Positions 16,301-19,696 of a stretch of DNA of 19,696 nt are shown here, one piece after another. A program made the position numbers and the translations under genes. The notes beneath the pieces are model-generated. The model was given only the letters and a program-made list of their open reading frames with translations, was not told where the DNA came from and made no database searches. The stretch comes from Bacteroidales bacterium UBA6408 (lineage in GTDB: Bacteria; Bacteroidota; Bacteroidia; Bacteroidales; UBA932), in contig DJPQ01000027.1 in NCBI GenBank assembly GCA_002439805.1, positions 676-20,371 on the forward strand, read 5' to 3'. Numbering within the stretch: the stretch's first letter is position 1; each line of letters starts with the position of its first letter.

Positions 16301-18048
16301 CAGCCTGCTCGGGCATCGAGGAGGTCGGCTGCGCCAACAACGCCCTTACGCAGCTTGACGTGACAAAGCTTCCGTCCCTCGCGAAGCTTGACTGCTCCGG
16401 CAACGCACTGAAGAGCCTTAACGTCAGCAGCAACGCCGCCCTCACCAACCTCGACTGCAGCGGCAACTCTGCCCTCGAAAAGCTCTGGCTCAAGGACAGC
16501 GCCCAGCAGGACGCGCTCACGCTCACCAAGGACGACGCAACGGCGATATTCTTCAACAACGGCGGCATCAGCATCCCGGACGCGGCCCTCAAGTCCTATC
16601 TGCTGAACATCTACGACGATGACGAGGACGGTCAGATAAGCATCGCCGAGGCCGACAACATCATCGCGGTGAACTGCTCCGGCAAGGGCGTCACGGATCT
16701 CACCGGCCTCGAATGCTGCACCAACCTCGTGACCGTCAACTGCGCGAACAACGCCATCGCGGAGATGGACCTCCACACCCTCACTCAGCTGCGCACGCTC
16801 AACTGCGCCGGCAACCCCGTGAGGAAGCTCGTCCTCGACAACTGCGCCGCGCTCCAGAACCTCCTGCTCCAGGGCGAGACGACGAACGCCATCGACGGCA
16901 CGGCGATAAAGTTCAGCGCCTACACCCAGGCGACGACCTTCGACTTCAGCATCCGGAACACGCCGTTCACGGGCTTCACATTCAAGGACACCCCGGAGCT
17001 GACCTCGCTCGTCTTCGACGGCGACTTCACCACCGTTGACATCTCGGGCAACCCGGCGGTCACAACCGTTGACCTCTCGCTCCTGACCGGACTCACCACG
17101 CTCGCCGCCCACGGCTGCGGCCTCCAGTCACTCGACATCACGAAGAACCTCGCCCTCGAATCCCTCGACTGCTCCGGCAACTCCATCCCGTCGCTGAATG
17201 TGGCGAACAACACTGCCCTCAAGACACTCAACTGCAGCAATAACGGTCTCACGAAAATCAACGTCACCGCCAATACCGCCCTTGAGGATTTCAACATCTC
17301 CGGCAATGGCCTCTCCGCCATAAACCTCCGCAGCAACACTGCCCTCAAGAAGCTGAACGTCAGCGACAACAAGGAAATTTCGCTCGTGGACCTGCGGAAC
17401 AATACTCTTCTTGAGGAACTCTATGCTTCCGGACTCAGCATCTCGGAGTTGGATTTAACGAAAATAAAGCAGATAAAAATTTTAGATATTCACAATAATC
17501 TTATTCTGGCCCATGTTATATGTCCTTCTCGCGGTTGGCTGATAAATACAGATACTAGTATTGGTGTTCAAGAGACTTATTGCATTACAGGTGATGGACA
17601 ACCAGTAAGTGGAGGATGTATGGAGATTGATGGCCTTGTTTGGTCTTGCGCGAATGTTGGTTATTCACCAGATTCTCGCCATGGAGAAAAATATTCATTT
17701 TATGATGCTCAGCGAGCTTGTCCAAATGGTTGGAGAACGCCATCGGATGAAGAACTTGAATCATTGTCAACGAATTACTCTGCTAATTCAATATTTAATG
17801 GAATGAATGGACGGTGGTTTTCTGGAAGTAACAATTATTCGGAATTAGCTGACGCTGTATTCTTTCCATACACTAATGACGATTCGAGTGTAGGTAGCTA
17901 TTGGTCAAGTAATAGTTACACAAATTCTTATAATGTTCGTCAATATCGATATTTAATACTCTATGATTCTAATAAATATAGTCCTAGAATTGATAATATT
18001 GATGACTATAGGAGTGGCAAGTCTTCTGTCCGTTGCGTCAAGGACTGA
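13336..18048 (+). CDS. Giant chimeric lipoprotein: coiled coil, EF-hand-like loops, Cys-LRRs, FISUMP domain
   Basis: This 1570-residue protein is a probable surface lipoprotein (lipobox LLGGC, acylated Cys24). Residues about 25-620 are coiled coil. Within it, about 359-450 and 460-520 consist of 20 heptads of the form I-x-x-N-x-x-x, placing Ile at core position a and Asn at d, as in trimeric stalks of surface adhesins. A small, probably beta-rich domain follows (about 622-745). Two 12-residue EF-hand-like loops (D766/D768/D770/E777 and D1094/D1096/D1098/E1105) each introduce a leucine-rich block. Block 1 (about 805-1056) has twelve 21-residue repeats of the type LxxLDCSxNxLxxLDLS, with Cys in eleven of them; block 2 spans about 1110-1392. 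The last 145 residues (about 1426-1570) read as a FISUMP domain (DGLVWSCANVGY, CPNGWRTPSDEEL, YWSSN, SVRCVKD). DNA composition turns AT-rich from about 17440. It may be an adhesin or binding protein; ligand unknown. Confidence 0.85.
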   Translation: MKKLISPALVWGGILLTASLLGGCRELEEKIDSVSSRVDQIENTRIKTINEQIKAIETSLPKLEQTDKELKGYIESLETTAADLRKSITESESKITALEQELDRAAEDAKKSDSALKSDLEQQISTAKSDVLAQLASAKSALEGRLEQIEQTVEQLRAKDTELEKKISDLRTYTDGEISSAKDWASATFATLEQYNTLASDIAGIRGTVESLNASVAALEEQLSTTVSAEVAKAVEPIREQLKSDIASDITRDYTSAIASARTDMEKAWKAAISKSIAASESSMKEWVNSALTGYSTVSETDSKIAALKSELEGELKSQKTYLEGLVAGLRTDMEKQTAANAELIGGLRTDLTKLQGDVESNTGLIGENAEAIKANLRSIEENASKIADNAKSIGENAGRISDNAAAISRNTEDIETNGTDIAANRKLIDANKTAIDSNTKLLSETRTALSALKTASEKGIADNKSAIAENARKIAANAEAIGTNAANIASNASLISSNTTAIGNNAAAISDNAAAIAQLRADLETARTELTEAYTEAIKTAVNSLDGKLTAELARSVSDVNARIDDEVKDINETITKLTTRVKTLETEVKNIKAAIYSIQTDIEEINSRIEALTARIQSISFVPDYSDGRATMYYTNGDGGITPGSTTLRFEIQPASAASDLAAVWSSALSLKAVYTVTRATAGETVELPISSVTAGEGILTVVASGANLDESYFRSGISANVRLLISSGSTQKSSEYISMVPWTTDRIYIPDANFKAYLVDSFDTDGDGEISEEEALAVTEIDIAASLATIRSLAGIEYFSNLARLDCSYNRLTALDLSRNTKLTELNASNNSLEGIDLGGCAALRAIDCSRNRLQTLTVSGSKSLEALNCAGNKLVSLNVAQNKELKTLGCGDNSLAALNVSNCRLLTEFRCANNQLTAIDLAKNTELVKLDCGGNAIKALDLTKASKLAELSCGSNALTHLFLGNCTALTKLDCRGNSLTGLDLSACSGIEEVGCANNALTQLDVTKLPSLAKLDCSGNALKSLNVSSNAALTNLDCSGNSALEKLWLKDSAQQDALTLTKDDATAIFFNNGGISIPDAALKSYLLNIYDDDEDGQISIAEADNIIAVNCSGKGVTDLTGLECCTNLVTVNCANNAIAEMDLHTLTQLRTLNCAGNPVRKLVLDNCAALQNLLLQGETTNAIDGTAIKFSAYTQATTFDFSIRNTPFTGFTFKDTPELTSLVFDGDFTTVDISGNPAVTTVDLSLLTGLTTLAAHGCGLQSLDITKNLALESLDCSGNSIPSLNVANNTALKTLNCSNNGLTKINVTANTALEDFNISGNGLSAINLRSNTALKKLNVSDNKEISLVDLRNNTLLEELYASGLSISELDLTKIKQIKILDIHNNLILAHVICPSRGWLINTDTSIGVQETYCITGDGQPVSGGCMEIDGLVWSCANVGYSPDSRHGEKYSFYDAQRACPNGWRTPSDEELESLSTNYSANSIFNGMNGRWFSGSNNYSELADAVFFPYTNDDSSVGSYWSSNSYTNSYNVRQYRYLILYDSNKYSPRIDNIDDYRSGKSSVRCVKD

Positions 18049-18099
18049 TAAGTTCCTGCCCAAGGCGGCACCTGCTGGTTCATCGGAAGAAATAATCGT

Positions 18100-18138
18100 G
18101 TCAGTCGGGGCAAGGCCTCCGGCCCAACCCCGACTGAC
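18100..18138. terminator. Strong hairpin after the chimeric lipoprotein gene
   Basis: The arms gtcagtcgggg (18100-18110) and ccccgactgac (18128-18138) are exact complements (11 bp), with a 17-nt loop that can pair internally (ggcc/ggcc). No T-run follows on either strand, so it could be a processing or attenuation hairpin instead of a classical terminator. It lies in the 123-nt gap before the next gene. Confidence 0.55.
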
Positions 18139-18171
18139 GAAATAATATAACCAAATAAAATCATCACAATC

Positions 18172-18900
18172 ATGAACATCAACACAGTTTTCACAGAATT
18201 TTGCAATGACCTCTCAAAGCGGACAAAAAACTTGACCGAAGACAACATCCGCTACTATTGGTTCGCGAATATGCTCCGGCAGGACAGCGACCTGAATCAC
18301 TATTGCCTCGAAGAGCAATACAACCCCAATCTTTGCAATGCCCTCAACCTCGGTCATGCGGAGCTTGACCTCCACTACGACGGCGGCACCAACGTCATCG
18401 GCAGCACCGACGGCACCGACAATCTCTGCTTCGAGATGAAACTGCACCGCTTCACCGGCTCGACTCTGACCTACACAGAAAATGTCGGCAAGGTGCTCAA
18501 TGACCTCCGCCGTTTGAACGCGATAACTCTCCCGGGCTCCAGAAAACTCTTCCTCTATGTGACGGACGGCGCAATGGAAGCTCATCTTCTGAAAGCCACC
18601 GCCGGAATAAACTCATTCCCGACTTACCGAAGCCAAGTCAGCGGCCTCTTCAGCCTTTCTCTCAATCAGACAATCTCCCTGACTTTCTCCGCATCCCAAG
18701 TCCCTGCAACATTCTGGCGCGAAGCCGCAAAATCCGTCCCTGTCACTCACCCCGCTTCCTCATTCTCGCTGAATCTGAAACTCCTCGATTCAGCCACCGT
18801 TCCATGTCCCGTCGCATCCTCCCCAATTCAAGCCGCCTCCACTCAATCTCCGATCTCTCCAATCCAAAGTCTTCACATCCGTCTTTTTGAAGTCAAGTAA
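18172..18900 (+). CDS. Protein of unknown function with possible PD-(D/E)XK-like core
   Basis: I do not recognise the family of this 242-residue protein. It has no signal peptide or membrane helix, so it is probably cytoplasmic. An N-terminal helical part (1-60, with DNIRYYWFANMLRQDSDLNHYCLEEQY) is followed by AELDLHYD (E64, D66) and, about 20 residues later, FEMKLHR (E88, K90). The order E-x-D ... E-x-K, with a helix before it and beta-strand-like sequence around it, resembles the PD-(D/E)XK nuclease core, but this is by eye only. After residue 195 the sequence becomes Ser/Pro-rich and low in complexity, which could be a disordered tail or frameshifted sequence. No TAnnTTTG promoter lies in the 123-nt gap, so it may be read from the lipoprotein gene through the hairpin between them. 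A strong inverted repeat follows its stop codon. Confidence 0.6.
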   Translation: MNINTVFTEFCNDLSKRTKNLTEDNIRYYWFANMLRQDSDLNHYCLEEQYNPNLCNALNLGHAELDLHYDGGTNVIGSTDGTDNLCFEMKLHRFTGSTLTYTENVGKVLNDLRRLNAITLPGSRKLFLYVTDGAMEAHLLKATAGINSFPTYRSQVSGLFSLSLNQTISLTFSASQVPATFWREAAKSVPVTHPASSFSLNLKLLDSATVPCPVASSPIQAASTQSPISPIQSLHIRLFEVK

Positions 18901-18920
18901 TCCCTCCACCACGACGAAGC

Positions 18921-18957
18921 CGGGCGAAATTCGACAAAAAAGTCCGAATTTCGCCCG
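18921..18957. repeat. Perfect 13-bp inverted repeat (hairpin)
   Basis: Arms cgggcgaaattcg (18921-18933) and cgaatttcgcccg (18945-18957) are exact complements around an 11-nt A-rich loop, 20 nt after the stop of the 242-aa gene. There is no downstream T-run. Its right arm overlaps the start of the tolC-like repeat by 6 nt, so the junction of the two blocks falls inside the hairpin. Confidence 0.8.
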
Positions 18958-19024
18958 CATTGACGCACTAATCTCCTACCGCACCGCCGTCGTCGCCTAC
19001 ACGGGGAGGGGCGAACAGTTTTAG
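18952..19024 (+). pseudogene. Remnant of a tolC-like 3' end
   Basis: Positions 18952-19015 match the end of the intact tolC gene (12921-12984) at 61 of 64 nt. In frame it reads ARIDALISYRTAVVAY, then TGRGEQF and a stop at 19022-19024, extending two residues past the original end. Two of three differences are synonymous, which hints at descent from a functional paralogue and not a fresh copy, though three changes are few. Nothing upstream of 18952 continues the homology. Confidence 0.75.
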
Positions 19025-19034
19025 GATGTAATTT

Positions 19035-19099
19035 GGAAGTTCCAAAAATCATCGCCATATTTGTTGAAGATTTTGTGGCAAATGGCAATAAATCTTCAA
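19035..19099. repeat. Right copy of the 65-nt hairpin repeat, loop inverted
   Basis: A 29-nt flank (19035-19063) and arms ttgaagattttgtg (19064-19077) and caataaatcttcaa (19086-19099) match the left copy at 13176-13240 in direct orientation. The 8-nt loop gcaaatgg (19078-19085), however, is the exact reverse complement of the left copy's loop. Confidence 0.8.
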
Positions 19100-19119
19100 T
19101 CCGGATATGCCGCAATCAG

Positions 19120-19212
19120 AAACATTTTCCGATTTCGTGCAATTTTCGGCTAAAACATTTTGCGATTCCGTGCATTTTGTCGTCAAAACATTTTGCGATT
19201 CCGTACAAATCG
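19120..19212. repeat. Imperfect 32-33-bp tandem repeat, nearly three units
   Basis: Units begin at 19120, 19152 and 19185, each opening with aaacattttscgattycgt (s = c/g, y = c/t). Units two and three are nearly identical in their shared part; unit one is more diverged and the third is cut short. The array lies just beyond the broken end of hipA. Confidence 0.7.
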
Positions 19213-19239
19213 AATATGTTTGCGCTGTTTTACAGTGCG

Positions 19240-19323
19240 TTAGAGATTTGTTGTGACGGCTTCATTCCACCGGACTGTCCCGATCTCTTTCCCGAACAGG
19301 CGCACCTTTGCAACATCTACCAT
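19240..19323 (-). pseudogene. Truncated hipA-like toxin kinase gene (27 codons)
   Basis: Starting at the ATG whose first bases overlap the hipB-like stop codon, the frame reads MVDVAKVRLFGKEIGTVRWN, then EAVTTNL and a stop at 19240-19242. The first 22 residues fit the N-terminal beta-strands of Bacteroidetes HipA proteins, Ser/Thr kinases of about 100-430 residues that act as toxins. Everything after that, including the kinase core, is missing. A good Shine-Dalgarno sequence (aaggagga on the minus strand) precedes the ATG inside the hipB-like gene, as expected for coupled translation. The break lies beside the tandem repeat and the duplicated tolC end, so a rearrangement probably removed the rest. 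Confidence 0.65.
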
Positions 19324-19667
19324 TCTGATTCCTCCTTCTCTGTCAAAGGCATTCTTTTGTTTCTTGCGCGTTTGCGCAGACGCCTGCCTCTGGAATTCAC
19401 CATCTCGAAATATTCATTCGGGCTCAGCGTCTCATCTTCCGTCAGTTCCTGCAACAAATCCAGACTTCCAAGAATGCGCATAATCCTCAGCAGGGAGTCA
19501 AAGGAACAGATGTGCCCGCTTTCGATTTTCTTTATGCTTGACACCGATACGACAGCCTGATTAGCAAGTTCCTGCTGCGTAATGTTCTGCTTCAGGCGCA
19601 CCGACTTGAGTCGGGCTCCAATCTTTTGTGAAATCTGTGCGTCCGAGAGACTGTAAATATCCGTCAT
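19317..19667 (-). CDS. HipB-like XRE-family helix-turn-helix regulator
   Basis: This 116-residue cytoplasmic DNA-binding protein has an XRE-type helix-turn-helix at about 15-70 (IGARLKSVRLKQNITQQELA, then VSVSSIKKIESG). A short segment follows (LSPNEYFEMV), ending in the basic RGRRLRKRARNKR. That C-terminal pattern is typical of HipB-type antitoxins of Bacteroidetes, which repress the hipBA operon and neutralise HipA. Here the downstream hipA reading frame, overlapping by 7 nt, is cut to 27 codons, so the gene may be an orphan regulator or a relic. The start at 19667 puts the HTH at the normal distance from the N-terminus. The upstream promoter is largely outside the window. Confidence 0.78.
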   Translation of the reverse strand: MTDIYSLSDAQISQKIGARLKSVRLKQNITQQELANQAVVSVSSIKKIESGHICSFDSLLRIMRILGSLDLLQELTEDETLSPNEYFEMVNSRGRRLRKRARNKRMPLTEKEESEW

Positions 19668-19696
19668 TATAGTTTACAATACTTCGTTAAAAATTA

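Larger units (their letters stand above)
18901..19239. other. Scar zone between the 242-aa gene and the hipA remnant
   Basis: This 339-nt stretch contains no intact gene. In order it holds a 13-bp-stem hairpin (18921-18957), a remnant of a tolC-like 3' end (18952-19024), the right copy of the hairpin repeat (19035-19099), and an imperfect 33-bp tandem repeat (19120-19212). Open frames crossing it on both strands (for example 19033-19560 plus and 18873-19115 minus) look accidental. Confidence 0.7.

Noticed and set aside
16300..17112. 270-codon minus-strand open frame and other long frames opposite the LRR region
   Set aside because: These are products of GC-rich repetitive codons read in reverse; none has a plausible start region or family motif.
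12921..19015. Interpretation of the 64-nt direct repeats as attL/attR of an integrative element
   Set aside because: A duplicated gene 3' end is typical of site-specific integration, but no integrase, excisionase or relaxase is in the interval and the second repeat pair with different spacing fits poorly, so I keep it only as a recombination hypothesis.
19033..19560. 175-codon plus-strand frame over the scar zone and opposite the hipB-like gene
   Set aside because: It runs through a hairpin repeat and a tandem repeat and then antisense to a recognisable XRE regulator; composition and motifs do not support a protein.

Overview
The window looks like a chromosomal segment of a GC-rich member of the Bacteroidales; Alistipes or another Rikenellaceae is my guess from composition and style, not proven. 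The main evidence is promoters of the Bacteroidetes form TTG-N18-25-TAnnTTTG, weak Shine-Dalgarno sequences, a SusR-like beta-propeller/Y_Y_Y/AraC regulator, a DUF4143 ATPase, a FISUMP domain, and surface lipoproteins.

Layout. (1) 101-5612 is a regulatory block. Two membrane-tethered AraC-type regulators, one propeller-sensing and one seven-helix, flank an AT-rich DUF4143-type ATPase on the minus strand. The ATPase looks transferred: its composition differs and its tail overlaps the first regulator by 20 nt. A perfect 15-bp inverted repeat lies in its promoter region. (2) 5830-6405 is a small outer-membrane beta-barrel protein followed by a good terminator. (3) 6613-12987 is a probable four-gene operon: an unrecognised lipoprotein, a lipoprotein periplasmic adaptor, an RND permease and a TolC-type outer-membrane factor, together a complete tripartite efflux pump. 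A dyad-containing 22-bp tandem repeat precedes it. (4) 13336-18048 is a 1570-aa chimeric lipoprotein: long coiled coil with 20 asparagine-core heptads, a small probable beta domain, two EF-hand-like loops, two blocks of cysteine-bearing 21-residue leucine-rich repeats, and an AT-rich FISUMP C-terminus. A 242-aa protein of unknown function with a possible PD-(D/E)XK-like signature follows. (5) 18901-19667 is a scar zone: a strong hairpin, a remnant of a tolC-like 3' end nearly identical to the end of the upstream tolC gene, a second copy of a hairpin repeat found after tolC, a 33-bp tandem repeat, a hipA gene cut to 27 codons, and an intact hipB-like gene.

The most interesting structure is that the ~6-kb surface-lipoprotein module is bracketed by two direct repeat pairs (12921-12984 with 18952-19015; 13176-13240 with 19035-19099). 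This suggests a mosaic island inserted, or exchangeable, between pump-gene ends. The second repeat pair carries a hairpin whose 8-nt loop is reverse-complemented between copies. I see no integrase, transposase, tRNA, rRNA or CRISPR array. All family assignments come from reading motifs by eye; no search was run.
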